From contig DATLZR010000091.1 of NCBI GenBank assembly GCA_035573895.1, positions 1 through 38,681 of the forward strand: a stretch of DNA of 38,681 bases. Direction: 5' to 3'. The DNA is from Blastocatellia bacterium. GTDB taxonomy: Bacteria > Acidobacteriota > Blastocatellia > HR10. Below are positions 1 through 11,403 of the stretch, in pieces. The notes under the pieces are model-generated. The model searched no databases, was not told where the DNA came from, and worked only from the letters and a program-made list of their open reading frames with translations. Position 1 is the stretch's first letter, and each line of letters begins with the position of its first letter. A program made the translations under genes and the position numbers.

Positions 1-2
1 TT

Positions 3-383
3 ACCGGGCGCACGCTGGGGGAGGAGAAAGTTCTCCACTATGCCTACGAACTCGAAGGCCACGCCGATAATGTGACCCCCTCGGTGATGGGCTCGCTTGT
101 CCTGACGTGTCTGACCGAGGAGGGCAAGATCAAATACATTCGGTCGGACTGGCCCCGCGAGCTCAAGGTCATCGCCGTCGTTCCTTCGTTTCGATTGAGC
201 ACGGAGAAAGGCCGAGGCATCCTCCCCTCAGAGATTCCACTCCTTGACCGCCGGGTTCGGGCACCAAACGCCGGCCATCGGCATCCCCCTCGGGTACATC
301 CCTGCCCGAAGACGAGTGCCCTCCGTCCCCGTCAGCGAGGAAGCTCAATCGGTTTGCCCGTCATGACCGGAGCCACCGCATGA
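3..383 (+). pseudogene. thrB: homoserine kinase fragment (GHMP kinase), cut by the window start and apparently truncated at its C-terminus
   Basis: The frame is already open at the window edge and reads GHADNVTPS.MGSLVL, then PSFRLSTEKGRGILPSEIPL. These are the middle motifs of homoserine kinase, the GHMP-family enzyme that phosphorylates homoserine in threonine synthesis. The similarity stops near nt 236. The family normally continues with a DAVFN-like segment, a DRLHQPYR-like segment and about 90 more residues. Here the frame becomes Arg/Pro-rich low-similarity sequence and stops at 381-383. Neither other plus-strand frame resumes a recognisable kinase sequence, so a simple frameshift is not visible. 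The last 52 bases overlap the end of the convergent gene on the minus strand. I read this as a decayed or rearranged thrB, but a misassembly join near nt 236 would look the same. The family call is good; the broken status is fairly likely. Confidence 0.6.
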
Positions 384-3300
384 CGGCGGAGCGTCTCGTT
401 GAGACGCGAGACTTCCTGAGCGAGAAACGTATTCACTTCCCCGATCTTCTTGCGGCACTCGCTCTGAAGCTCGGCGAAATACTCCCGTTGTGCCGGTGTG
501 GGCGCGGCGTTGACGCCGTCAACGGCCTGGAAGAGGCTGCTCAGCTTTTGCGCCAGCTTGGGCCCCTGGGCGTAGGTGGGCAGGTTTTGCGGTCGCGTGA
601 GTTCCCCGATGAGCGCCTCGATGCGCGTGATGGCGTCAGTGATGGCCTTTTTCACCTCGTCCGGCGGAGCGGGCGATTGTTCGCCGAGCCTCTTCTGCCG
701 TTCCTCAAGCTGCTCTTTGAGGCTGTCGAGCGCCCTGAGCGCGTCGCTTGTGGCCGACTGCATGTCACGCAGAGCGAGCGTCATCTCGAACTGAGCGCGA
801 AGATCCGCCTCCGGGACCGAGACCGTAGGATCGAGCCGAACGTCAACCGGTTGCTCGAGCGTCCGGGACCCGACGATCAATCTCACCGTGTACCGTCCCG
901 GCAGAACCTGCGGCCCGCGCGGACCGCCGCCGAATTCGGTTTCGGCTTCGCTCGGCGGCCGTCGCAGTCGCGGCGACTCCACGCGCAAGTCCCAGGAGGT
1001 TCGGTTCACCCCTTTCTCTCGGGGGATCGTGGTCAGTTCCCTGATGACTTTGCCGCTGCCGTCGAGGATCTGAATTTTCACCGGCGTTTTCTCGTCGGGC
1101 TTCTCCTTGAGGTAGTAGCTGATGAGGGCTCCGTAAGGAGGATTGGGACCGGTGTAGACTTTGTTGCCGATGCCATAGCGAGTGAATCTCTGGGTGAAAC
1201 GCAGCGCCGGACGAACGGCGAACAGATGCGCGTCGCTGGCGAGAATCTCCGGACTCATGGTCTGGATCGGCGTGGCGTCGTCGAAGATATAGATGCTCCG
1301 TCCGTGCGTGCCCAGAATGAGATCGTTCTCGCGCGGATGAACGAGGATGTCATGCACGGCGACGGTGGGCAGATTTTTCAGTCGCAGAGGAATCCAGTTC
1401 CCCCCTCCGGTATAGGAGACGAAGAGCCCCAATTCGGTTCCGGCATAGAGCAGATTGGGATTCTTCGGGTCCTCGCGGACGACGTGCACGTAGGCTTTGC
1501 TCGGGAGGTTGCCGCTGATATTGGTCCACTGCCGCCCGCCGTCGGTCGTTTTGTAGATGAGGGGACGAAAGTCATCCAGCATGTGACGGTCAAAGGCGAC
1601 GTAGACGAGATTGGCCTGGTGGCGCGACGGCTCGATATGCGAGACCGGTGAATTCGGCGGAAGCCCCGGAATGTTCTTGATGAGATTGGTCCAGGTCTTG
1701 CCTCCGTCGGTCGTCACCTGAAGGTTGCCGTCATCGGTGCCGGCCCAGATCACTCCCGGACGCAGCGGCGATTCGGCCAGACTGATGATCGTGCAGTGAA
1801 ATTCGGCGGTGGTATTTTCGTACCAGACGGGTCCGCCCGCCTCCTTTTGTTTCTCCGGATCATTGGTGGTCAGATCGGGACTGATGGGCTGCCAGGTTTT
1901 GCCGAAATCCGTTGACTTGAAGACGACGTTTCCGCCCAGATAGACGGTGTTCTTGTCATGAGGTGAGACAATCAGCGGTGTATTCCAGTTGAAGCGATAT
2001 TTCAAGTCCTTGGCCGGGCCGCCGTCGTTGCGCTGGGCCTGAGGACTGACCACCTGCTGCTCCCGCGTGCGCAGATCCGTTCGCACGACATTGCCGCCCT
2101 GCGATTCGGAGAGGTAGAGGTCGGGATCATCGGCGTGATTGACGATGTGGAATCCATCGCCGAAGCTGACCATGCGCCAATCGTCGTTCAAAATGCCGGC
2201 GGGTTCGCGGGTGCGACTCGGCCCCGTCCACGCGCCATTATCTTGAAGCCCGCCGCTCACCCAGTAAAACGGCTGCCGGTTGTCCACCGAAATCTGATAG
2301 AACTGACCGAGGGGGATATTGTTGACGTACTCCCATGTCTCTCCTCGATCATAGGAAACGGCGATGCCACCGTCCTGCCCCTGCCACATCCGTCGGGGAT
2401 TGAGCGGGTCAATCCAGAGGGCGTGATAATCCACGTGCGTGCGCTGCGAGATGCGGCGGAAAGTGCGCCCACCATCAATGGAGACGAACAACATCGAAGC
2501 GACGGCATAGATGCGGTTTTCGTCGGTCGGATCCACGCGCAGTTGGGTGTAGTAAAATCCCCGGGAGATGATGTTGGTCTCTCTGGAGACCTGACGGAAG
2601 GTTTCGCCGCCATCGTCCGAGCGGAAGAGCGTACCTTCTCTTGATTCCGCCAGGACATAGACGACCTGGGGATTGCTCGGCGCGACTTTGACGGCGATGC
2701 GCCCGAGGAGCTTGGGTAATCCTTTCTCCAGTTTCTTCCAGGTTCGTCCGCCGTCGGTGGATTTGAAGACGCCTCCGCGTTCGCTTCCGCTGCGATGCGT
2801 CCAGGGTTTGCGCTCGAAGTGCCAGAGCGCGGCGTAGAGAATGTTGGGGTTGGAGGGATCCATGTCGAGATCGGACGCCCCGTGCCGATCATCGAGGTAG
2901 AGGACTTTCTGCCACGTCTTCCCGCCATCGGTCGTCATGAAGACGCCGCGCTCCTCGTTGGGGCCGAAGGCATGGCCGAGCGCGGCCACGTAGACGATGT
3001 CGGTGTTCTGTGGATTGATGAGGATGCGGGTGATGCGCTCGGTCTCGCGCAAGCCCATGTGCTGCCACGTGCGTCCTCCATCGGTTGACTTGTAAACGCC
3101 ATCGCCAAACGACGTGCTGTTGCGGGGATTTCCCTCGCCGGTGCCGACCCAGATGACGTCGGGGCTCCGGGGATCAAGGGCGATGTCGCCGATGGAGATC
3201 GTCGGCTGACGGTCAAAAATGGGCGTCCAGGTGACGCCGCCGTTGGTCGTTTTCCACAGTCCGCCCGAGGCCGAGGCGACGTAGACGATGTTGGGATTGC

Positions 3301-3502
3301 CGGGAACACCTTCGATATCGGTCATCCGTCCCCCCATATTGGCCGGACCGATCGCCCGCCATTCGAGCTGATCGAAGACGGCAGGATCAATCGCCGGACG
3401 CTGATCGGATTGACCGGTTCCAGTACCCGCTCGACCAACGAGCGACAGGATGAAAATCAGGACAAGTGTACCTGCGAGACTTTTCCAGCGTGGTGTGGGC
3501 AT
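332..3502 (-). CDS. secreted sortilin/VPS10-like BNR-repeat beta-propeller protein
   Basis: About 1056 residues. The ATG at 3502 is preceded by GAGGAGG; an upstream extension of the frame runs into the neighbouring kinase gene and is rejected. Residues about 8-30 form a hydrophobic signal segment, so the protein is probably exported. The body carries about eleven Asp-box/BNR motifs (KTTNGGVTW, KSTDGGRTW, MTTDGGKTW, KSTDFGKTW, KTTDGGRQW and others) spaced as in the sortilin/VPS10 and xyloglucanase-type propellers. Then comes an Ig-like segment near residues 800-900 (VKIQILDGSGKVIREL, LPGRYTVRL) and a helical, charged C-terminus that may be coiled coil. BNR motifs are structural turns and do not identify a catalytic activity. 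Large proteins of this type in environmental bacteria are usually annotated as glycosyl hydrolase-like or sortilin-like without proven substrate. It lies 121 bp downstream of the propeller kinase on the same strand and may be co-transcribed with it. Confidence 0.85.
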   Translation of the reverse strand: MPTPRWKSLAGTLVLIFILSLVGRAGTGTGQSDQRPAIDPAVFDQLEWRAIGPANMGGRMTDIEGVPGNPNIVYVASASGGLWKTTNGGVTWTPIFDRQPTISIGDIALDPRSPDVIWVGTGEGNPRNSTSFGDGVYKSTDGGRTWQHMGLRETERITRILINPQNTDIVYVAALGHAFGPNEERGVFMTTDGGKTWQKVLYLDDRHGASDLDMDPSNPNILYAALWHFERKPWTHRSGSERGGVFKSTDGGRTWKKLEKGLPKLLGRIAVKVAPSNPQVVYVLAESREGTLFRSDDGGETFRQVSRETNIISRGFYYTQLRVDPTDENRIYAVASMLFVSIDGGRTFRRISQRTHVDYHALWIDPLNPRRMWQGQDGGIAVSYDRGETWEYVNNIPLGQFYQISVDNRQPFYWVSGGLQDNGAWTGPSRTREPAGILNDDWRMVSFGDGFHIVNHADDPDLYLSESQGGNVVRTDLRTREQQVVSPQAQRNDGGPAKDLKYRFNWNTPLIVSPHDKNTVYLGGNVVFKSTDFGKTWQPISPDLTTNDPEKQKEAGGPVWYENTTAEFHCTIISLAESPLRPGVIWAGTDDGNLQVTTDGGKTWTNLIKNIPGLPPNSPVSHIEPSRHQANLVYVAFDRHMLDDFRPLIYKTTDGGRQWTNISGNLPSKAYVHVVREDPKNPNLLYAGTELGLFVSYTGGGNWIPLRLKNLPTVAVHDILVHPRENDLILGTHGRSIYIFDDATPIQTMSPEILASDAHLFAVRPALRFTQRFTRYGIGNKVYTGPNPPYGALISYYLKEKPDEKTPVKIQILDGSGKVIRELTTIPREKGVNRTSWDLRVESPRLRRPPSEAETEFGGGPRGPQVLPGRYTVRLIVGSRTLEQPVDVRLDPTVSVPEADLRAQFEMTLALRDMQSATSDALRALDSLKEQLEERQKRLGEQSPAPPDEVKKAITDAITRIEALIGELTRPQNLPTYAQGPKLAQKLSSLFQAVDGVNAAPTPAQREYFAELQSECRKKIGEVNTFLAQEVSRLNETLRRHAVAPVMTGKPIELPR

Positions 3503-3529
3503 AGGTTCCTCCTCAAAATCTCGCGAAGT

Positions 3530-3617
3530 GGCGCAGGCTTTCCCGCCTGCGTTTTTTGTTGTAGCGCAGGCTGTCGCGCCTGGGATTTTTTTCGCAGGCT
3601 GGAGAGTCCGCGCTGCG
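3530..3617. repeat. intergenic palindromic repeat cluster, GCGCAGGCTTTCC family
   Basis: The gap between the kinase stop and the BNR gene start is nearly filled with head-to-tail and inverted units: GCGCAGGCTTTCCCGCCTGCG is followed by a T6 run, then GCGCAGGCTGTCGCGCCTGG, a T7 run, and CGCAGGCTGGAGAGTCCGCG. Each unit can fold on itself. The same arrangement (palindrome, T run, inverted palindrome) occurs at 6842-6895 on the other side of the kinase gene. No open frame or transposase is linked to it. Confidence 0.7.
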
Positions 3618-3623
3618 TGAACA

Positions 3624-6740
<3,117 letters not shown>

Positions 6741-6789
6741 TGTGACCTCCATACCCGTTGAAATGTCGGCGTCTGCGGGGCGGTGGGAA

Positions 6790-6818
6790 ATTGTAGGATG
6801 AGTCCCCCCAACGGTCAA
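6790..6818 (-). promoter_or_regulatory. sigma70-type promoter of the propeller kinase gene
   Basis: On the minus strand TTGACC (6813-6818) and TACAAT (6790-6795) are separated by exactly 17 bases. The predicted transcript start near 6783 gives a leader of about 43 nt before the GGAGG and ATG at 6740. This also argues against any start codon upstream of 6783. Confidence 0.65.
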
Positions 6819-6841
6819 TGTGCTGGGTTTCGTGAGCACTT

Positions 6842-6895
6842 GTGGCGCAGGCTTTCCAGACTGCGCTTTTTTCGCAGACTGGGGAAAGTCTGCGC
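6842..6895. repeat. long imperfect inverted repeat of the GCGCAGGCTTTCC family
   Basis: The left arm GCGCAGGCTTTCCAGACTGCG and the right arm CGCAGACTGGGGAAAGTCTGCGC are near-perfect reverse complements around a T6 loop, giving a hairpin with a stem of about 22 bp. It sits between the ABC permease stop (6927) and the kinase promoter. On the minus strand the arm is not followed by a U tract, so it is not a classical intrinsic terminator, although it could stall or protect transcript ends. It is closely related to the cluster at 3530-3617. Confidence 0.7.
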
Positions 6896-6926
6896 GACCT
6901 GTGGCGGTTTTTCGTTCTCCGTCCCC

Positions 6927-8201
6927 TCAGGCTTCGCGCAGCCACCGCAGGATCTCGCTTGCGCTCGGCCGCTTGCCGTACAGAAGTGACGCCGCGCGGA
7001 AAATCTTCGCCGCTCCCTTCACGGCGAAATAAACGCTCAACAGAAGAATCGCTGCCGATATGAAGAGATCGCTCGTTCGGGTCAGCCCGGCGCCGATCCG
7101 GAGCATCATCATCGTGGGCGCCGTCAGAGGGAAATAGGAAAGCCCCCGGGCCAGAGCGGAGTCGGGCGCTTGACCGACCGTCGGGAGGATGAAAACGGGA
7201 ATCATGCTGGTGATCGTCCAGACGGCCGAGAGCTGACTGCTCTCCTGCACCGTGTTGCCGAGAACACCGGTGGCCGCCATCAAACTGGCAAAGAGCAGGT
7301 ACCCCAGGAGAAAGAAGACGAGCGACAGGAGAATCTTGCTCACGCTGATGCTGGTCACCGCCAGAAGCGTCATGGCCGGGAGAAAGAGCAACACCACATA
7401 GACGGCGACCTGGAGAAGCCCGGCCGCTCCCAGACCGAGAATTTTCCCCGCCATGAGCTGTTCCGGCGTCGTCGAGGAGAGCAAGACCTCGATAACGCGG
7501 TTCTGTTTCTCTTCGGCCGTTCCCTGGAGCAGATACCCCGAGGAGAAAAAGATCGCCATCGTCAGCAGCAGGAACATTCCGAACGGACCGAGGAACCGTC
7601 CCAGCTCGCTCAGTTCGTCGCCGGCCGATTTGATCTCACCGCGGGCCGTCAGTCTCAGATGGTCGAGGTCCATCGGTGCAACAACGCGGTCGAACGTCTC
7701 TGGGCTGACGGACGAACGGACGAGGCTGGCCCGCAGCAGATTTTCGAGCCGGCTCCGGCCCGGCGTCCGTAGACTCTGAAAAAATCCCCCTTCGGGAGTA
7801 TAAACGAGAACTTTTCCCGTCCTCCGATAGTCCTCGGTGATGAGATAGCACGCCGACAGGCGCCGGGAGCGAATATCCGCCAGCGCCTGTTCCAGAGACG
7901 AGTAAGCGACAAATGGCAGGGGGCGCTCCTCTCGATCCTGAGGGCCACGAATGTCGGTGAGCGGCGCTTGAGTCGGCTGAAGCTTTTCCATCAAACTCAG
8001 ATCAACCACCGCCGCCCGATCCACGATGGCAATGGGTTTCTCGTCCGGCAGTGCGTCTCGTTTTTCGGCCCGGGCAAACAGAACGGGTATGGATGTTACA
8101 GCGATGAAAAAGAGAGGCATCCCGACGACGGCGAAGATGTATCCTTTGCGGGTGATGGTGGCGAAAAATTCGTATCGCGCGACGACCCAGGCTCTCTTCA
8201 T
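6927..8201 (-). CDS. ABC-2 type transporter permease (NatB/YhaP-like)
   Basis: 424 residues from the ATG at 8201, which begins MKRAWVVARYEF and has GGGAGGA about 10 nt upstream. A longer frame would add 23 non-conserved residues and has no better ribosome site. One N-terminal membrane helix (GYIFAVVGMPLFFIAVTSI) is followed by an extracytoplasmic domain of about 150 residues. Five or so further helices follow in the C-terminal half, including FGMFLLLTMAIFFSSGYLL with the nearby EEKQNRVIEVLLSS coupling segment typical of ABC-2 permeases. This architecture matches the NatB/YhaP family, in which NatAB exports Na+ in Bacillus. The substrate cannot be told from sequence. It lies 86 bp downstream of the ATPase gene and forms one unit with it. 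Confidence 0.88.
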   Translation of the reverse strand: MKRAWVVARYEFFATITRKGYIFAVVGMPLFFIAVTSIPVLFARAEKRDALPDEKPIAIVDRAAVVDLSLMEKLQPTQAPLTDIRGPQDREERPLPFVAYSSLEQALADIRSRRLSACYLITEDYRRTGKVLVYTPEGGFFQSLRTPGRSRLENLLRASLVRSSVSPETFDRVVAPMDLDHLRLTARGEIKSAGDELSELGRFLGPFGMFLLLTMAIFFSSGYLLQGTAEEKQNRVIEVLLSSTTPEQLMAGKILGLGAAGLLQVAVYVVLLFLPAMTLLAVTSISVSKILLSLVFFLLGYLLFASLMAATGVLGNTVQESSQLSAVWTITSMIPVFILPTVGQAPDSALARGLSYFPLTAPTMMMLRIGAGLTRTSDLFISAAILLLSVYFAVKGAAKIFRAASLLYGKRPSASEILRWLREA

Positions 8202-8287
8202 CTCATCATTCCTCCCTCGAAACGGCTGCTCGGTCGTGCCCGCCCTTTTGCTCCGGCGGGAGGCACGCAATCGCCCGGCGCCGGAGA

Positions 8288-9181
8288 TCAGCCCTGCACG
8301 ACTTTGATGAAAATATCTTCGAGCGGCGTCGTCGCCTGCTCGAATGATTGGACCTCGATTCCCGACGCCACCAGCCAGGAGAGAAAGTCATGCGGGCGGA
8401 CGCCGTCGCGGAGATAAACTTTCACGGCATCGTTCTCGGTCACCGTGCGAAGGACGAGCCCGCACGCGCGATAATCCCCCTCTGCCCGCACGAGCACGGC
8501 ATTGTCGGAATACCGTTGTCGGATCTCGTCCAGAGGACCATAAAGCACCGTCTGACCCCGATGGATCATCAGGACGCGCTGGCAGAGCGTCTCAACATGA
8601 TTCATCTGGTGCGTGGAGAGAAGAATCGCTTTTCCCGCTGCTGCTTGCTCGCGCAGGATGGTGCTGAGCAAGCGCGTGGCCACCGGATCGAGGCCGGTGA
8701 ACGGTTCATCGAGAACGAGAATGGCGGGATCGGCCACGAGCGTTGCGATGAACTGGATCTTCTGCTGATTGCCCTTGGACAGCTCGCCGATCCTTCGGTC
8801 TTTGACATCCATCATGTCGAGTCGGTCGAGCCAGGCGAGGGCGCTCTGTCGGGCCTGCTGCTCGCTCATCCCCTTCAACTGAGCGAAGTACTGCAACAGC
8901 GTCAGCACCTTCTGCCGCGTGTAGAGGCCGCGCTCTTCGGGTAAATAGCCGATGCGATCCTTGTCCCGATCGCTCAGGGGGTGGCCGAAGACCTCGATGC
9001 GCCCGGCGTCGGGTCGGATGATGTCCATGATCATCCGAATCAGCGTCGTTTTGCCCGCCCCATTGGGGCCGAGCAGTCCGAAAATTTCCCCGGGGAAGAC
9101 GGACAGTGAGACGTCCTTGACGGCCGTAACCGAATCGAACGTCTTTTGCGCCGACTGAACCGAAATGGCCGGCGTCGTCAT
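8288..9181 (-). CDS. ABC transporter ATP-binding protein (NatA/YhaQ-like)
   Basis: 297 residues, ATG with a strong AGGAGGT upstream. It contains Walker A GPNGAGKT (residues 39-46), the signature LSKGNQQK in place of the usual LSGGQ, Walker B ILVLDEPFTGLDP and the H-loop STHQM. The C-terminal 80 residues form the extra domain (DUF4162-like) common in ABC-2 exporter ATPases. GNQQK signatures are typical of the NatA/YhaQ branch. It energises the permease encoded immediately downstream. The pair may export ions, peptides or lipids; the sequence does not decide which. A promoter is visible at 9261-9290. Confidence 0.92.
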   Translation of the reverse strand: MTTPAISVQSAQKTFDSVTAVKDVSLSVFPGEIFGLLGPNGAGKTTLIRMIMDIIRPDAGRIEVFGHPLSDRDKDRIGYLPEERGLYTRQKVLTLLQYFAQLKGMSEQQARQSALAWLDRLDMMDVKDRRIGELSKGNQQKIQFIATLVADPAILVLDEPFTGLDPVATRLLSTILREQAAAGKAILLSTHQMNHVETLCQRVLMIHRGQTVLYGPLDEIRQRYSDNAVLVRAEGDYRACGLVLRTVTENDAVKVYLRDGVRPHDFLSWLVASGIEVQSFEQATTPLEDIFIKVVQG

Positions 9182-9260
9182 AATCCTACCTCCTGAAGGA
9201 ACGAGACTTGAACTTTCATTGACCGTTCACCTTCAGCCGAGCCATCCGCAAGAGCGAGCA

Positions 9261-9290
9261 CTATACCACAGCTTGAAAAAACCGAACAAT
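9261..9290 (-). promoter_or_regulatory. extended -10 promoter of the ABC exporter operon
   Basis: On the minus strand the extended -10 reads TGGTATAGT (9261-9269). A weak -35, TTGTTC (9285-9290), lies 18 bases upstream of the -10 hexamer. The TG extension would compensate for the poor -35. The predicted start near 9254 leaves a leader of about 70 nt before the ABC ATPase gene. Confidence 0.55.
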
Positions 9291-9339
9291 CTATCCGGGC
9301 GTTCCATCCCGCGCGCGGTCACGGACGGGGAAGTCGGCG

Positions 9340-10050
9340 CTAGGAAAAAAGCGATCCTTGTTCCGGTGGGACAGCTCCTCCCTGCCGCAGGCGATTGACC
9401 AAAAGGTGCGCCTGCCGCGTGGGTTCGGGCTGGCGATAGCCGGCGGTGCATCGCAGGACGAGCGCAATGGAACTCTCCAGGTCAATCTTGTGGCCCGGCG
9501 AGACGAAGACCGGACTCGTATGATCTTTGGTTCGAAGCGCCACGCCCACCACTTCTCCGCGATCAACCAGAGGCGTGTAGCTTCCGGCTGTCGGAGGGGG
9601 ATCATCATAGTCGCCGACGAGGACGCTCTTGGCACAGCCGACCGCCGGAATATCCAGCAGCAGCCCGAGGTGACAGGCGATCCCCATGCGGCGGGGATGA
9701 GCGATCCCCTGCCCGTCGAGCATGATCGCATCGGGCTCGGTGCGAAGCTTCTCGCAGGCTTTCAGCAACGACGGCGATTCCCTGAACGAGAGCAGCCCGG
9801 GGATATAGGGAAAGCGGGCCACATCCTCAACAGTGGCTTCCTCGATGACGCGGAGATCGGGCAGCCGCAGCACGACAACGGCCGCGAAGACCCGATCCGA
9901 TCCCTTATCAAAGGAGATGTCAGCGCCGGCGACGTGACGCACGCAACTCACGTCGAAAGGAGCGATGATTACCTGCTGCTGAAGCTGTCGCTGAAGAGCA
10001 ATCGCCTCCGCTGGCGAAAGGTCCCACCGATGAAGCTGCCGAATCTTCAT
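9340..10050 (-). CDS. nfi: endonuclease V (deoxyinosine 3'-endonuclease)
   Basis: 236 residues, close to the 220-240 usual for the family. Endonuclease V nicks DNA, and in some organisms RNA, one phosphodiester 3' of inosine, starting repair of deaminated adenine. The conserved blocks are present in order: GADISF with catalytic Asp44, YIPGLLSFRE with Glu91, LDGQGIAHPRRMG with Asp112 and the wedge/base-pocket region, then SPGHKIDLESSI and GYRQPEPTR near the C-terminus. All three metal-binding acids are in place, so it should be active. The ATG is 6 bp after the stop of the antiporter gene, making it the last gene of a nadB-antiporter-nfi unit. Stop/start proximity suggests translational coupling. 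Confidence 0.93.
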   Translation of the reverse strand: MKIRQLHRWDLSPAEAIALQRQLQQQVIIAPFDVSCVRHVAGADISFDKGSDRVFAAVVVLRLPDLRVIEEATVEDVARFPYIPGLLSFRESPSLLKACEKLRTEPDAIMLDGQGIAHPRRMGIACHLGLLLDIPAVGCAKSVLVGDYDDPPPTAGSYTPLVDRGEVVGVALRTKDHTSPVFVSPGHKIDLESSIALVLRCTAGYRQPEPTRQAHLLVNRLRQGGAVPPEQGSLFS

Positions 10051-10056
10051 CTCCGG

Positions 10057-11403
10057 TCACCAGTTCTCCCGCAAGAGCCGGGGAAAGACGATGAACGCTT
10101 CGATATTTCTCCGCAGAAAGAGGGCTTGAAGAATTCCGATCATCACCCAGAGGAAATAGAGCGCCGTGACGATCTCCTTGACGGTGGTGGCGAGCGTCAC
10201 CTCCGCGCCTGAGAAAACGAACTGAGCAAACCACAGTACGAAGAGGATGGCCGCTTCGTACCAGTGAAATCTCATATTGGCCAGAAGCACCATGCCCAGC
10301 ATGGATTGAGAGATGGTGAGAAGAATCTCCAGCCGTTGATGCGCGTCGAATACAACCGGGTGAGGCCCCTGTCGGCTGAGGCCGTAGACGATCGGCAGCA
10401 TGGCTGCCAGCATCGTCCACTGGTTGATGTTGGACGACACCATGTTCATGAGCGCCATCGAGGCTCCGCTGACCTTCCGCGCCCAATAAAAAGCGCTGAC
10501 CTTTTCGGGAAATTCGGAGAGAAAGGGGGCGACCCACTGAACGAAGACGAAACTGGAAATGCCCAGAGTGAGGGCGAGAGCCAACATGCTTTCCAAAAAG
10601 GGGTGAGCGATGAAATAGAGGGCCACACCACCGACCAGGAACAGCGTCGAGATGATGGCGTTCCGTCGTCGTCGCCGCTGGCGCAGGATCCAGCGAGGAA
10701 TAGCTTCGATGTCCTCGAGGCTCTCTTCTCCTTTGGGCGGCACCTTGTTGAGAATGAAGAGGTAGGTCAGGTACATGGCGATCAAGATGACGCTGTCGTA
10801 CCACGCCAGCGTCCCCTTGTACCAGACAAACAGAAAGTAAAGGATGGGCACACCGAGTCCCACCACCTCGACCGAATGCTCCTTATCGAGCGTAATCACG
10901 CGAAGGGGTCCGTGGCCCTTGAAGCGACTGAAGAGCGCCGCCGTGAGATAGATCATCGGCCAGCCGAGTCCGACGAGCAGTCGCAGGCTGCCCGTGAGAT
11001 TGGCGATCATGAGGTGAACTTTTTCGGGATCCTTACCGGCCTCCCAGGCGATGACGGCCTCGACGGCGAACTCGGGGAGCGTCTGAAGCCAGGCGACGAT
11101 GGCGAGCGCCATGCCTTGAGAGATGAGGAACTGCGCCGCTTCAGCAGCCCAGGCGATGAGCATGGCTGCGGTGACAACGCTGGGAAACGTCCACAGCGCC
11201 GACGAGGCTTTTCCCGCCGTCAGTCCGACGCCCAGCGGCGCCGCTCCGAGAAGACCGGCGAAGGATTTTCTCTCCCTCGTGAGAGTCGTCTGGGCTTGTG
11301 CCGGAAGGTTCACACGATCTCGCGGAGTATCCATCATAGGTGCTCTGCTCCTTGAAGACAACGTCATTGCGCCACTTGAATCCCTCCGTGGAGGTTCCGT
11401 CAT
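10057..11403 (-). CDS. CaCA-type sodium/calcium antiporter-like membrane protein
   Basis: 448 residues with about ten membrane helices. Two alpha-repeat-like segments characteristic of Ca2+/cation antiporters are visible. The first is WLQTLPEFAVEAV followed by ANLTGSLRLLVG; the second is APFLSEFPEKVSAF followed by MNMVSSNINQWT. In the CaCA superfamily the acidic residue in each (here PEF and SEFPE) and the Asn/Ser of the GN.GSN-type turn bind the cation. A basic, Glu-rich cytosolic loop separates the halves near residues 225-245. The chosen ATG overlaps the nadB stop by 4 bp (ATGA) and has AAGGAG 10 nt upstream. Internal ATGs at codons 13 and 23 also have Shine-Dalgarno-like sequences, so the first 22 residues are uncertain. 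Transported ions cannot be assigned. Confidence 0.8.
   Translation of the reverse strand: MTEPPRRDSSGAMTLSSRSRAPMMDTPRDRVNLPAQAQTTLTRERKSFAGLLGAAPLGVGLTAGKASSALWTFPSVVTAAMLIAWAAEAAQFLISQGMALAIVAWLQTLPEFAVEAVIAWEAGKDPEKVHLMIANLTGSLRLLVGLGWPMIYLTAALFSRFKGHGPLRVITLDKEHSVEVVGLGVPILYFLFVWYKGTLAWYDSVILIAMYLTYLFILNKVPPKGEESLEDIEAIPRWILRQRRRRRNAIISTLFLVGGVALYFIAHPFLESMLALALTLGISSFVFVQWVAPFLSEFPEKVSAFYWARKVSGASMALMNMVSSNINQWTMLAAMLPIVYGLSRQGPHPVVFDAHQRLEILLTISQSMLGMVLLANMRFHWYEAAILFVLWFAQFVFSGAEVTLATTVKEIVTALYFLWVMIGILQALFLRRNIEAFIVFPRLLRENW

Noticed and set aside
380-1651. Long open frame antisense to the BNR-protein gene
   Set aside because: It mirrors the codons of the minus-strand gene, has no recognisable domain, and the opposite strand carries repeated BNR motifs and a signal peptide.
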